Shown in pieces: positions 8,314 through 17,769 of a stretch of DNA of 64,000 bases; the first letter of the stretch is position 1; each line of letters begins with the position of its first letter. The notes under the pieces are model-generated. The model ran no database searches. It had not been told where the DNA came from and saw only the letters and a program-made list of their open reading frames with translations. This DNA is from Varibaculum massiliense. GTDB taxonomy: Bacteria; Actinomycetota; Actinomycetes; Actinomycetales; Actinomycetaceae. A program made the position numbers and the translations under genes. The stretch is taken from positions 1,178,001-1,242,000 of the forward strand of contig NZ_FNWI01000004.1 of assembly GCF_900106855.1 (NCBI RefSeq). Direction: 5' to 3'.

Positions 8314-8409
8314 GGGCTAGGTTTTATCCGAGCAGACGCGGTGGGCATAAGAATTTGGGAAACGTCGCTACGTTTTCCAGATTCTTGGGCAGGAGGAAAA
8401 ACCTAGCCC
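8314..8409 (+). repeat. Palindromic structured element, copy A
   Basis: Outer stem GGGCTAGGTTTT/AAAACCTAGCCC; inner stem of 17 bp starting AAGAATTT and closing on CGCT. The two arms are joined by an asymmetric internal loop with ATCCGAG...GGTGGGCAT on one side and GGGCAGGAGGA on the other. Two more copies lie at 30374-30482 (opposite strand) and 30677-30780. Relative to copy 30677, changes in the inner stem are G-T wobbles. It lies in the 3' flank of tRNA-Ala. Confidence 0.8.
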
Positions 8410-8680
8410 CCCACGCCGAGCCCTCCCCGCGCCAGCCCTCCCGGGTTCTCGTCCCTCGCTTATAAAATGGTGAAACCCCAGGGTAAACCTGGGGCTCCTC
8501 ATTTGTGCCAGTAACCCTAAGGGATTGCGCCAACGAAGTGGAGCTAGCGGGACTCGGCGGTGCTACGCACCAGCAAGGGTTTTCGGAGCACAGCCCCCGA
8601 AAACCACTGGCGCGGGCGAACACTCAACCCGCGTTCGCTACCACCCCGCGCCAGCCCTCACGGGTTCGAGCCCCTCAGCT
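8410..8680. repeat. Composite tRNA-flank repeats and tRNA-like fragments
   Basis: No gene is seen. The stretch holds two variants of CGCGCCAGCCCT-CACGGGTTCG (8434-8456 and 8648-8668), resembling a tRNA T-arm. It also has a hairpin CCCCAGG/CCTGGGG (8474-8490), a 9-bp hairpin GGTTTTCGG/CCGAAAACC near 8577-8605, and a copy of the tRNA-Ala 3' end (8538-8556). Related pieces recur at 30781-30930 beside tRNA-Lys. Confidence 0.6.
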
Positions 8681-8722
8681 TAAAACACTGATACCCCGGC
8701 GCAAGACCGGGGTATCAGTGTT
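8681..8722 (-). terminator. Terminator of the tRNA-Ile/tRNA-Ala transcript
   Basis: A perfect 16-bp stem (8684-8699 with 8707-8722) with loop TCTTGCG on the minus strand, followed by TTTT. It begins 2 nt after the tRNA-Ala 3' end. Its CGG-C[G/A]CAAGA-CCG tip is shared with the stem at 30831-30871, although the rest of the stems differ. Confidence 0.8.
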
Positions 8723-8724
8723 TG

Positions 8725-8797
8725 TGGAGCTAGCGGGACTCGAACCCGCGACCCTCTGCTTGCAAAGCAGATGCGCTACCAGCTGCGCCATAGCCCC
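8725..8797 (-). tRNA. tRNA-Ala (TGC)
   Basis: Reads GGGGCTATGGCGCAG at the 5' end, anticodon loop CTTTGCAAG with anticodon TGC, T-arm GGGTTCGAGTCCC and acceptor TAGCTCC plus A. It is 73 nt without encoded CCA. It follows tRNA-Ile in the order gyrA-DUF3566-Ile-Ala that is common in actinobacteria. Confidence 0.96.
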
Positions 8798-8964
8798 TTT
8801 TGAGCCAGAAAACCTGTTTACAGGTACTTCCAAACTCCGGGATCATTGCGTAAGTCATTTGCGGCATTCAAACACCAGACGAAAAAGACGCTGACAAACA
8901 GCAGTTTTAGAATCTTTTTCAAATCTACCTACCTGGTTGATTGCTGAACAAACTTCCCTCGCAG

Positions 8965-9038
8965 TGGGCCTAGCTGGGCTCGAACCAGCGACCTCAGTCT
9001 TATCAGGACTGCGCTCTAACCAACTGAGCTATAGGCCC
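8965..9038 (-). tRNA. tRNA-Ile (GAT)
   Basis: 5' GGGCCTATAGCTCAG, anticodon loop CTGATAAGA (anticodon GAT), T-arm TGGTTCGAGCCCA; 74 nt, no encoded CCA. It is upstream of tRNA-Ala on the same strand and downstream of the DUF3566 gene. Confidence 0.96.
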
Positions 9039-9161
9039 ATCGTGTCCATCACGAACACCATTGCAGATTACAACATTCCTAACCCGGCTTTCAAACCCTG
9101 CCTAGGTGCGTTCCGTCACGCCACCCGCCAGCGCCCCCACCAGGCACAGAATGCAGTAATA

Positions 9162-9929
9162 CTACTCGTCAGTAAGTGCCAACTTAATTCCGTCAACCAG
9201 CGAAGTCGCCAAGTTATAAATAAGCGCCCCCACCGTACAAAACGCGGTCATCAAGATCACGTTAGAAACTGCGATAATCGTGCTCATCGCCATCATCCGC
9301 GGTAACCGCAGATAGTCAATCATTGAAGCAATTGAGCCGGTAGGATCAATATCGTTAATAAAGTTCTCTACCGAACTAAACACGTTCATCGAGTTCAACA
9401 GCAACCAAACTAGCAAACCCGCCAGCACCATCGCGATTCCCAGCGCCACCGACAGCAGGAAGGAAACTTTCATCACCGTCCAGGGGTCAATCCGGGAAAC
9501 CACCAAGGAGATTTGGCGCGGCTGATATTCACCTATCTTCGCCGAGGACGCGCCAACTTTCTCTGACTGTCCAGCCTTACCCCCGGTAGCAGAATCCGAT
9601 TTTACCTGCGGAATCGCTATATTTTTTCCGCCTTTAGAACCTGACTTTCCCGCGGATTTTTTCCCCGCAGACTGGGGCGATTTGCCACCCTTGTTCACCG
9701 GGCTTTCCCCCGATTTATCGTGACCGCCATCGCCTTGACCGGTCTTATCCTGCCCGGTCTTCTTACCCTCGCCACCCTGGGTATCAGCAGCTCCTGCTAC
9801 CTTATCTTTCTGGGGCTTGCGGGCGCTGTTTTCTGCTTCCGCGCCCGGCTTCTTTGAGCCGCCCTCCGGGGCAGCGTCCTCTCCCTGCCCTAGGGGAGCC
9901 TTATCTTGATCTTTACCATCAGTTGTCAT
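9162..9929 (-). CDS. DUF3566 membrane protein
   Basis: The 255-aa protein has about 140 N-terminal residues of low complexity rich in Gly, Lys, Ser and Asp (cytoplasmic tail). The DUF3566 part follows: a VSRIDPWTVMKVSFLLSVALG entry to a first membrane span, a loop with NSMNVFSSVENFINDI, and a second span near the C-terminus (ILMTAFCTVGALIYNLATSLVDGI). Such proteins sit next to gyrA in most actinobacteria; a role in envelope or cell-division processes has been suggested, but the function is not clear. It lies 14 nt after the gyrA stop and is probably co-transcribed. Confidence 0.9.
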   Translation of the reverse strand: MTTDGKDQDKAPLGQGEDAAPEGGSKKPGAEAENSARKPQKDKVAGAADTQGGEGKKTGQDKTGQGDGGHDKSGESPVNKGGKSPQSAGKKSAGKSGSKGGKNIAIPQVKSDSATGGKAGQSEKVGASSAKIGEYQPRQISLVVSRIDPWTVMKVSFLLSVALGIAMVLAGLLVWLLLNSMNVFSSVENFINDIDPTGSIASMIDYLRLPRMMAMSTIIAVSNVILMTAFCTVGALIYNLATSLVDGIKLALTDE

Positions 9930-9943
9930 TGGTCAGCCTCTCA

Positions 9944-12610
9944 CTAGAGCTCAGTTGTTTCGGTTTCTAAAGCGGCCACTTCTTGATCGAGTTCCTCGTC
10001 CGTAGCCTCTGACGATTCATCATCATCTGACTTCTCATTATTTAACGCCACAGCCAAAACCGCATCCCCTTCAGCCGGGCGAGTGAAAATTACTCCCTGT
10101 GTGTTACGTCCTGTACGGGGAACCTCGTCTACCCGGGAACGTTGTACTTTCCCGGACTGCATAATCACCATGACCTCATCATCGTCATTAACAATCAAGG
10201 CTCCCACCAGGCCGCCGCGCTCAGCCACCAGATTAGCGACCTTGATCCCCAGGCCGCCGCGTCCCTGTACCCGGTATTCCTCTACCGATGTGCGTTTCGC
10301 GTATCCACCCTCAGTCACCACCAAAAGGTCACTATCAGGACGGATAACCGTCATCGCCAACAAGTGATCCCCCTCGCGGAACTTCATGCCCCGCACCCCG
10401 GAGGTAGCGCGACCAGTAGGACGCAGAGCCTCGTCAGTGGCTAAGAAACGCAGCGACTGCCCCTTATGGGAAACCAATAGCAGCTCATCATCACCATTTA
10501 CCAGTTCCGCAGACACCACTTCATCAGCGGCACCATCAGGCATTTCCCGCAAGTTAATCGCAATCAAACCGCCGGTACGATTGGAATCATATTCGGTAAA
10601 GCGAGTCTTTTTCACCAGCCCCGAGCGGGTAGCCAGCGCCAAATACTCGGCATCATCATAAGAACTAAACGCCAAAACCTGCGCGATTTTTTCTTCCGGC
10701 TGGAACGCCAAGAGGTTTGCTACGTGCTGACCCTTAGAGTCGCGTCCTCCCTCGGGCAGTTCATAAGCTTTCGCCCGGTAAACCCGACCCTTATTAGTAA
10801 AGAACGCCAACCAGTGATGAGTGGTGGTGGTAAAGAAGTGATCCACCACGTCATCTTCGCGTAGCTGCGCACCCTTGATACCCTTGCCGCCGCGCTTTTG
10901 GCTGCGGTATTGATCCAGGCGGGTGCGTTTGACATACCCGGAATGGGTAATGGTGACCACCACGTCCTGTTCTTCAATCAGGTCTTCCATCGACATTTCC
11001 CCGGCGAACGGCATAATCTTGGTGCGCCGCTCATCACCATACTTATCGACGATCTCGCCCAGTTCGGTGGAAATAATTCCCCGCTGCCGCTCCGGACGAG
11101 CCAAGATATCTTGTAGATCCTTTACCCGCGCCTCTAACTCGGTGTGTTCATCGAGAATCTTTTGCCTCTCGAGGGCGGCTAAGCGGCGCAGCTGCAAAGC
11201 CAGAATCGCATCCGCTTGGACTTCATCTACCCCGAGCAGCTCCATCAGGGCGCTGCGCGCTTCATCAACTGTGGGTGATTTACGGATAGTAGCAATCACC
11301 GCATCCAAGGCATCCAGCGCCATCAGGTAGCCTTGCAAAATATGGAGGCGATCTTGCGCCCGCTTCAAGCGGAAATTGGTGCGGCGCACGATTACTTCAA
11401 GCTGATGGGTAATCCAGTTAGAAATAAACCCATCGATAGAAAGCGTCCGCGGAACCCCATCTACCAGAGCCAACATATTGGCGGGGAAGGAATCCTGCAA
11501 CTGGGTACGCTTATAGAGGTTATTCAAAACCACCTTGGGAACCGCGTCCCGCTTGAGCACAATCACCAGGCGCTGCCCGGAGCGGTCCGAGGATTCGTCG
11601 CGGATATCCGCAATCCCCTCGATCTGCCCGTCTTTCACCAGTCCAGCGATTTTTGCCGCCAGATTATCCGGATTTACCTGGTAGGGAAGTTCGGTAACCA
11701 CCAGGCAGACCCGGGAGTTGATTTCCTCTACGTTGACTATCGCTCGCTGCACAATGGAACCGCGACCGGTACGGTATGCCTGTTCAATCCCTTTGCGCCC
11801 CAAAATAGTGGCGCCCGTGGGGAAATCCGGTCCCTTAATCCGTTCGATCAGGGCTTCCATTAATTCTTCGCGCGAAGCCTCGGGATGCGCTAGCGCCCAC
11901 TGCACCCCGTCAGCAACTTCCCGCATATTGTGGGGCGGAATCCGGGTGGCCATCCCCACTGCGATTCCCTCTGACCCGTTAAGCAGCAGGTAGGGCAGGC
12001 GGGCAGGCAAGACCGTGGGTTCTTGGGTGCGCCCATCATAGTTGTCCATAAAATCAACGGTGTCTTCATCGATGTCCCGCACCATTTCCATCGACAAAGG
12101 TGCCATTTTACATTCCGTATAACGCGGAGCGGCCGGCCCCAGGTTACCCGGGGAGCCAAAGTTACCTTGACCAGCCACCATCGGGTAACGCATCGACCAA
12201 GGCTGCACTAGGCGCGCTAAAGCGTCATAAACCGCGGCGTCACCGTGGGGGTGGAAGTGCCCCATCACGTCGCCGACTACGCGCATACATTTGGAGAACC
12301 CGGCGTTGGGGCGGTAGCCACCGTCATACATGGCATACAGAATCCGCCGGTGTACCGGCTTGAGACCGTCCCGCACCTCCGGCAGGGCGCGCCCTACGAT
12401 CACGCTCATCGCATAATCCAGATAGGAACGCTGCATCTCGGTTTCTAGGTCAACCTGATTAATATGCCCTTTTGCCTGGAAAAGACCGGAATTATTTTCG
12501 AGGGCGTCTGCCGAAGCGGTATCCCCGCCCCCAAAAGCCGCGCCGGAGTGCTGAGAGTTTTCCGAGGCGCCTGTTTGCTGATTTTGATCCTGGTTGTCTA
12601 TTTCACTCAT
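9944..12610 (-). CDS. gyrA: DNA gyrase subunit A
   Basis: 888 aa. The breakage-reunion domain includes the quinolone region [21 protein letters not shown] split near residues 110-130 and the catalytic Tyr in AAPRYTE. The C-terminal beta-pinwheel carries the GyrA box [10 protein letters not shown] that wraps DNA for negative supercoiling. The residue matching E. coli Ser83 is Ala, as is usual in actinobacteria, and Asp87 is kept. N- and C-terminal tails are acidic and Gln/Asn-rich. It starts 12 nt after gyrB. Confidence 0.98.
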   Translation of the reverse strand: MSEIDNQDQNQQTGASENSQHSGAAFGGGDTASADALENNSGLFQAKGHINQVDLETEMQRSYLDYAMSVIVGRALPEVRDGLKPVHRRILYAMYDGGYRPNAGFSKCMRVVGDVMGHFHPHGDAAVYDALARLVQPWSMRYPMVAGQGNFGSPGNLGPAAPRYTECKMAPLSMEMVRDIDEDTVDFMDNYDGRTQEPTVLPARLPYLLLNGSEGIAVGMATRIPPHNMREVADGVQWALAHPEASREELMEALIERIKGPDFPTGATILGRKGIEQAYRTGRGSIVQRAIVNVEEINSRVCLVVTELPYQVNPDNLAAKIAGLVKDGQIEGIADIRDESSDRSGQRLVIVLKRDAVPKVVLNNLYKRTQLQDSFPANMLALVDGVPRTLSIDGFISNWITHQLEVIVRRTNFRLKRAQDRLHILQGYLMALDALDAVIATIRKSPTVDEARSALMELLGVDEVQADAILALQLRRLAALERQKILDEHTELEARVKDLQDILARPERQRGIISTELGEIVDKYGDERRTKIMPFAGEMSMEDLIEEQDVVVTITHSGYVKRTRLDQYRSQKRGGKGIKGAQLREDDVVDHFFTTTTHHWLAFFTNKGRVYRAKAYELPEGGRDSKGQHVANLLAFQPEEKIAQVLAFSSYDDAEYLALATRSGLVKKTRFTEYDSNRTGGLIAINLREMPDGAADEVVSAELVNGDDELLLVSHKGQSLRFLATDEALRPTGRATSGVRGMKFREGDHLLAMTVIRPDSDLLVVTEGGYAKRTSVEEYRVQGRGGLGIKVANLVAERGGLVGALIVNDDDEVMVIMQSGKVQRSRVDEVPRTGRNTQGVIFTRPAEGDAVLAVALNNEKSDDDESSEATDEELDQEVAALETETTEL

Positions 12611-12622
12611 TTTTCCCGTCCC

Positions 12623-14647
12623 TTAAATATCCAAGAACCGCACGTCAGTGGCATTACGCTGAATGAAAGCGCGCCGCGACTCCACGTCCTCGCCCATTAG
12701 CATGGAGAAAACTTCATCCGCGCTGGCTGCTTCGGATAAGGTCACTTGTTTGAGCATCCGATCTTCGGGGTTCATGGTGGTTTCCCACAGTTCCTGGGGA
12801 TTCATTTCCCCGAGTCCCTTGTAGCGCTGTACCCCGCCCTCTTTCGGCAGGCGCTTGCCATCGGTTTTGCCGTCCTCTAGATATTCGTCGCGTTGGCGAT
12901 CCGAGAACACGAACTGGTGGGGCGCATTCGACCATTTCAGCCGGTAAAGCGGGGGGCAGGCGATAAATACGTGCCCTTTTTCAATCAGGGGACGCATATA
13001 GCGGAATAGCAAAGTCAGCAACAAAGTGGCGATATGCTGGCCGTCCACATCCGCGTCCGCCATAATCACTATCGCGTTATAACGCAGCTTGGAAATATCG
13101 AAGTCTTCGCCAATGCCAGTACCGAAGGCGGTAATCAAAGACTGAATTTCTTGACTGGACAGGGCACGGTCTAGCCGCGCTTTCTCTACGTTTAGGATTT
13201 TGCCACGAATCGGCAAGATTGCCTGGTGAGCCGGGTCGCGCCCCTGCACAGCCGAGCCACCTGCAGAGTCGCCCTCTACAATATAAATTTCGCATTGGGA
13301 GGCATCGCGGGAAGAACAATCCCGCAGCTTCCCAGGCATAGATACAGATTCCAGAGCCGACTTGCGCCGGGTAGCTTCCCGAGCCTTGCGAGCAGCCACC
13401 CGCGCGGTTGCCGCCTGCTGTGCCTTTACCAGTATCGCTTTCGCGTCCATGGGATGGGCATCTAACCAGTCACCCAGTTTGGAGTAAACCTGCTGCTGCA
13501 CAAAGGTACGCGCCTCGGTGTTTCCCAGTTTGGTTTTGGTTTGCCCCTCGAATTGCGGCTCGGTGAGTTTAACCGAAATAACGGCGGTTAAACCTTCCCG
13601 AATATCGTCACCGGTCAAGTTATGATCCTTGTCCTTGAGGATCCCTTTATCCCGGGCATATTTATTCATCAAGCTGGTCAGTGCCGAGCGGAAACCTTCC
13701 TCGTGGGTGCCGCCCTCGGTGGTGTTAATCGTGTTCGCGTAGGTATGCACGGACTCGGAATAGGCGGTGGTCCACTGCAACGCGATTTCGAGGCTGATGG
13801 AGGCGTCCTCGTTAACTGACTCAAAATCGATGATCTCGGGGTTGATGACCTCGGATTTCTTGGAGTGGTTAATGAACTCTACATAGTCGCGCAGACCGTT
13901 TTCGTACATGAACGATACTTGCCGGAAACCGGGAACCGGATCATCGGCGGTACCTTGCGCATCGCCAGTCACTAAATCGCCGGCATCGGTAGCCTCGGGG
14001 CGCTCATCAGTTAAAGTAATCCGCAGCCCCTTGTTCAGGAAGGCCATCTGCTGGAAACGCTGCCGCAAAATCTCGAAACTAAAAGTAGTGGTCTCGAAGA
14101 TTTCCGGATCCGGGTAAAAGGTCTGTTGGGTACCGGTTTCCTCGGTTTCTTCCCCACGTTCCAATTCGGTAAGGGGATGTCCGCCGTTACCGAAGGACTG
14201 TCGCCAGACGTAGCCTTGCCGTTTTACCACGGTATCCATCCGCACCGAGAGGGCGTTTACTACCGAAACCCCAACCCCGTGCAGACCGCCGGAAACTGCG
14301 TAACCGCCAGATCCGAACTTGCCACCGGCGTGCAAGATAGTCATTACCACTTCCACTGTGGGGCGTTTTTCGGTGGGGTGCATATCCACTGGGATTCCGC
14401 GGCCATTATCGCTGACCCGCAAACCCCCATCTGCCTGGATGGCAACTTCGATATGGTCGCAATAGCCGGCCAGAGCCTCGTCGACAGAGTTGTCGACTAC
14501 CTCGTATACCAGGTGGTGCAGACCGCGCTCCCCGGTAGAACCGATATACATGCCGGGACGTTTGCGTACTGCCTCTAGCCCCTCTAAAACTGTGATGTCG
14601 TCCGCACCGTATTCGTGCTGGACTTGTTGGTCACCCAGGTCAGCCAC
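12623..14647 (-). CDS. gyrB: DNA gyrase subunit B
   Basis: 674 aa; the ATPase subunit. Visible are the GHKL motifs ([38 protein letters not shown]), the Toprim motif [12 protein letters not shown] and metal-binding DADVDGQHI, and a C-terminal [18 protein letters not shown] block. Start is GTG with AAGGAG at good distance (9 nt). Normally gyrB follows recF and DciA; here the phosphate cluster lies between. Confidence 0.98.
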   Translation of the reverse strand: MADLGDQQVQHEYGADDITVLEGLEAVRKRPGMYIGSTGERGLHHLVYEVVDNSVDEALAGYCDHIEVAIQADGGLRVSDNGRGIPVDMHPTEKRPTVEVVMTILHAGGKFGSGGYAVSGGLHGVGVSVVNALSVRMDTVVKRQGYVWRQSFGNGGHPLTELERGEETEETGTQQTFYPDPEIFETTTFSFEILRQRFQQMAFLNKGLRITLTDERPEATDAGDLVTGDAQGTADDPVPGFRQVSFMYENGLRDYVEFINHSKKSEVINPEIIDFESVNEDASISLEIALQWTTAYSESVHTYANTINTTEGGTHEEGFRSALTSLMNKYARDKGILKDKDHNLTGDDIREGLTAVISVKLTEPQFEGQTKTKLGNTEARTFVQQQVYSKLGDWLDAHPMDAKAILVKAQQAATARVAARKAREATRRKSALESVSMPGKLRDCSSRDASQCEIYIVEGDSAGGSAVQGRDPAHQAILPIRGKILNVEKARLDRALSSQEIQSLITAFGTGIGEDFDISKLRYNAIVIMADADVDGQHIATLLLTLLFRYMRPLIEKGHVFIACPPLYRLKWSNAPHQFVFSDRQRDEYLEDGKTDGKRLPKEGGVQRYKGLGEMNPQELWETTMNPEDRMLKQVTLSEAASADEVFSMLMGEDVESRRAFIQRNATDVRFLDI

Positions 14648-15029
14648 CTGCTGGATCTCCTTGGTCTAGTTCGCTGGCCCCGAGCCGGATATTTCCGACC
14701 GCTGGGCACCATCTGCCCCAGGGCATTCACGCCGAAAATCCGGCGCTCACTGACTCTATTCTACCGTGAAAGCCCCAAAAACCCACATTTTACGGCTTCA
14801 CCCTAGTTTTCGGGGGAAAGTCACTTTTTTACTTTCGGTGCGTTAGAGGCAAATTTTTTCGAGGACGCGCCCGGGGTTAGAAGAAATGAGGAAGCAACCT
14901 CGAAAAGAGCTGGGTATCGCGTGAGGACAGGCGAGGGCAGGGCTTTAAGACAGAAATGGTCGGCATTCTCGGAAAGAAACGGGCAGTTCTTAAAAAAATA
15001 AGCCCTCAGTGTTTAAAAGAAAACAGCCG
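14648..15029. other. Intergenic region between gyrB and the response regulator
   Basis: 382 bp without a convincing gene. It should hold the leftward gyrB promoter, though no clear hexamers were found. TTTTCGAGG (14856-14864) and CCTCGAAAA (14898-14906) form a perfect 9-bp stem with a 33-nt loop, perhaps a terminator-like or regulatory stem. Confidence 0.5.
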
Positions 15030-15713
15030 CTATTTCGGACCCATAATCCGGTAGCCGAGCCCGCGCACAGTCACGATAATCTTCGGCGAGTGCGGGTCGT
15101 CCTCAATCTTGGAACGCAGCCGTTTGACGTGTACATCCAGGGTCTTGGGGTCTCCGAACCAGTTTTCGCCCCACACCCGATCCATAACCTGTCCGCGAGT
15201 AAGCACCCGTTCGGGGTTACGCAAAAAATACTCCAGCAGTTCGAACTCACGCAGCGGCAGCTCTTTAAGCTCCCCATGTACCCGCACTTCATGGCGGTCA
15301 ACATCCATTGTTACGGGACCGACCTCCAAGATGTTTCCTACCTCGGGAAGATCCTGGGTGCGGCGCAAGACTGCGGTGATTCGCGCCAAGAGTTCCCGGA
15401 AACGATAGGGCTTAGTCACGTAATCATCCGCGCCCAGCTCCAAACCGATTACCACGTCAACCACGTCATCTTTAGCCGTCACCATAATGATGGGCGTGTC
15501 GTAGCTTTCACGCACCTGCCGACAAACCTCGGTGCCAGGAATCCCGGGAAGCATCAGATCCAGCAAAATCAGGTCGATGTGGTTACTTTTAACCATCGAA
15601 AGCGCCTGGTCACCGTCAGCTACCCCGATTACTTCGTAACCTTCACGTTTCAGGGAATACTCTAGAGGTTTACGGTAAGCTTCCTCGTCCTCAACTACTA
15701 ATATGGTGGTCAT
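15030..15713 (-). CDS. regX3: OmpR/PhoB-family response regulator, RegX3-like
   Basis: 227 aa. The receiver domain has acidic pocket VVEDEE, phospho-acceptor Asp52 in LLDLMLPG, and Lys in TKPYRFRELLARI. A winged-helix domain follows, with the recognition region TLDVHVKRLRSKIE and end TVRGLGYRI. It is coupled to the histidine kinase by a 4-nt ATGA overlap and lies behind pstSCAB, so it is likely the phosphate-starvation regulator that binds the GTTAAC repeats before pstS and before the kinase gene. Confidence 0.9.
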   Translation of the reverse strand: MTTILVVEDEEAYRKPLEYSLKREGYEVIGVADGDQALSMVKSNHIDLILLDLMLPGIPGTEVCRQVRESYDTPIIMVTAKDDVVDVVIGLELGADDYVTKPYRFRELLARITAVLRRTQDLPEVGNILEVGPVTMDVDRHEVRVHGELKELPLREFELLEYFLRNPERVLTRGQVMDRVWGENWFGDPKTLDVHVKRLRSKIEDDPHSPKIIVTVRGLGYRIMGPK

Positions 15714-16807
15714 TCCTGTTCCTTTGTCAACGCTATTTGCTTAGCATCTGGATGGTGCGCGGTGTGCCGGGGCAAAGTAATGATGAAAGTAGCGCCCTCC
15801 CCCGGTTTAGAGTTCACGTGGATAGAGCCATTAAGATCCGAAACCACGTGTTTTACAATCGAAAGCCCCAATCCGGTTCCGCCAGTGGAGCGGGAACGCG
15901 CGGGATCGACGCGGTAAAAGCGTTCAAAGATCCTACCTTGGTCCTCTTCGGAAATTCCGATACCATCATCGGCAACTTCCATCACCACATTGTCGTTTTC
16001 CCGCAACGTTACATTCACATGACCTCCGGGATTGGAATAACGAATCGCGTTTTCCAGCAGGTTTTGCAGGGCGGAAGTCAGCAGCTCTAAATCGGCGTGC
16101 ACCAAAATATCTTCCCCTTGCGGGAAATCGGTGTTCAAAGTGATATTCGCATCCTCGGCGGCAGTACGCACCTGATCGAGGGCATCGTTAATGGCTTCAA
16201 TTGCCAACATAGGACGCGGCTTGGCTGGCAGACGCCCGTCTTGCAGCCGCGCTAAAGAGATAATTTCGTAAACCAGTTTGGTTAGCCGCCGCGATTCTTT
16301 TACTAGCTGAGTGGAAAAGGTTTCCACCGCCTGCACATCGTCGGCATTGTCGTGAATCGTTTCTGCCAGTAAGGAAATCGCTCCCACCGGGGTTTTCAGT
16401 TCATGGGAAGCGTTAACCACGAACTCACGACGGGTGGCATCAGCTTGGAGGACGCGAGTGCGATCCTCTAGCAACACCAGGGTGTGCCGGGGCGAGATGG
16501 GAGCCACCCGCACCCGCACTGACCAGGGAACGGCAGCATCAGGATGCACCAGTTCATAGTCTTCCTCTACTATTCGTCCCGCGCTGCGCGCCTTGTCAAT
16601 CTGCGCTAACAGCTGCGGGTATTCGATTTTCCCGTGATGAAACAGGGGAACGATGCGCGCCAACTGCGAAATATAAGCGAAAGAGTTATCGGGATTAAGT
16701 ACTACCGACGCCTCGGGTAGGGCATCAAGAATCTTGGATAAATCCTCGACTTTCCAGCCGGAGCCATCCCAATGTGGCTGGTCGCTTTGGCTTTCCATAC
16801 TTAACAT
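15710..16807 (-). CDS. senX3: Histidine kinase, SenX3/PhoR-like, apparently without membrane spans
   Basis: About 365 aa. A PAS-like region (about 22-118) leads to the H-box VNASHELKTPVGAIS (His135), N-box LLENAIRYSNPGG, and G-boxes VADDGIGI and GTGLGLSIVK. SenX3 and PhoR proteins usually have N-terminal membrane helices, but none is visible here. Only 126 bp separate this ATG from pstB, so there is little room for a longer N-terminus. ATG 16807 is my choice; TTG 16858 would add 17 residues and still no membrane helix. It should autophosphorylate and pass phosphate to the adjacent regulator; coupling to Pst status through PhoU is known in the family, but no phoU is in the window. Confidence 0.85.
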   Translation of the reverse strand: MLSMESQSDQPHWDGSGWKVEDLSKILDALPEASVVLNPDNSFAYISQLARIVPLFHHGKIEYPQLLAQIDKARSAGRIVEEDYELVHPDAAVPWSVRVRVAPISPRHTLVLLEDRTRVLQADATRREFVVNASHELKTPVGAISLLAETIHDNADDVQAVETFSTQLVKESRRLTKLVYEIISLARLQDGRLPAKPRPMLAIEAINDALDQVRTAAEDANITLNTDFPQGEDILVHADLELLTSALQNLLENAIRYSNPGGHVNVTLRENDNVVMEVADDGIGISEEDQGRIFERFYRVDPARSRSTGGTGLGLSIVKHVVSDLNGSIHVNSKPGEGATFIITLPRHTAHHPDAKQIALTKEQE

Positions 16808-16849
16808 TTTAGGGGGGTCAATCTCTGAGAAACTAATTGCAGGGACTTT

Positions 16850-16882
16850 GTTAACCAACTGTTAACCCTGGGTAACGGTTTT
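16850..16882. promoter_or_regulatory. Pho/RegX3-type box before the kinase gene
   Basis: Two exact-phase 11-bp units GTTAACCAACT and GTTAACCCTGG, followed by a weaker GTAACGGTTTT unit. The same GTTAAC core at 11-bp spacing occurs before pstS. This fits tandem binding of a PhoP/RegX3 dimer and autoregulation of the two-component genes. Confidence 0.7.
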
Positions 16883-16933
16883 TCCTGACACTGCGGGCTC
16901 TGAACTTCTGCCGATTTCCGCCGCGCAGGCACC

Positions 16934-17713
16934 CTATCCGAAACGTCCCGCAATATAGTTTTCGGTAACTTTTTCGTGCGGGGTGAGGAAGACGGATTCA
17001 GTCGGTCCGATTTCCACCAGTTTCCCGGGTTGGCGCGGCCCGGAAATATTAAAGAACGCGGTCTGGTCAGAAATCCGCGCCGCCTGCTGCATATTGTGGG
17101 TAACAATCACAATCGTGTAGGTTTCCTTCAACTGGGCAATCAAATCTTCAATCGCCAAGGTGGAGATGGGGTCAAGCGCCGAACAGGGCTCATCCATCAG
17201 CAGTACCTCGGGCTTTACTGCAATCGCCCGCGCAATACAAAGGCGTTGCTGCTGTCCTCCGGACAGGGAAGCGCCCGGTTTATCTAGCCGGTCGTTAACT
17301 TCCTCCCACAGGTTTGCGCCTTTTAGGGATTCTTCTACAATCTGATCGCCCTCGGATTTACTGATTTTAACCCGATTTAGATGCAAGCCGGCTAGCACGT
17401 TGTTCTTAATCGACATGGTGGGGAAGGGATTTGGACGCTGGAATACCATCCCAATCATTCGCCGCACCTCCACCGGGTCAACGTCTTTGCCGTAGAGGTT
17501 ATGCCCGTTGAGCAGGACTTCGCCTTCAATGCGCCCTCCGGGGGTAACCTCATGCATCCGGTTCAAAGTCCGTAGCACCGTAGATTTGCCACACCCTGAT
17601 GGTCCAATCAGGGAAGTTACCGTTTGGCTTTCAATCGCCATATTTACGTCCTCTACGGCTTTGAAATCTCCGTAGTAAACGTCTAAATGTTTAGTCTCTA
17701 AACAGATTGCCAT
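16934..17713 (-). CDS. pstB: Phosphate ABC importer ATPase PstB
   Basis: 259 aa with Walker [10 protein letters not shown], the PstB-typical [14 protein letters not shown], signature LSGGQQQRL, Walker [14 protein letters not shown] and the switch His in [13 protein letters not shown]. The C-terminus has the PstB-type GPTESVF/YIAGRFG blocks. It powers high-affinity phosphate uptake; last of the pstSCAB genes. Confidence 0.97.
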   Translation of the reverse strand: MAICLETKHLDVYYGDFKAVEDVNMAIESQTVTSLIGPSGCGKSTVLRTLNRMHEVTPGGRIEGEVLLNGHNLYGKDVDPVEVRRMIGMVFQRPNPFPTMSIKNNVLAGLHLNRVKISKSEGDQIVEESLKGANLWEEVNDRLDKPGASLSGGQQQRLCIARAIAVKPEVLLMDEPCSALDPISTLAIEDLIAQLKETYTIVIVTHNMQQAARISDQTAFFNISGPRQPGKLVEIGPTESVFLTPHEKVTENYIAGRFG

Positions 17714-17769
17714 TTTCTTTTCCTATCTGCTTTGCTTCTTGTATCCCTGCCTCGGCTAGGGCGAGCTAG

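Noticed and set aside
8434-8680. Additional complete tRNA gene suggested by GGGTTCGAGCCC
   Set aside because: No acceptor, D-arm or anticodon stem can be built around it; treated as a fragment or repeat.
8505-9305. Rightward open frames of 122-129 codons across the tRNA-Ala and tRNA-Ile genes
   Set aside because: They are antisense to clear tRNA genes and encode repeated LAGLEPAT-like strings that come from tRNA T-arms.
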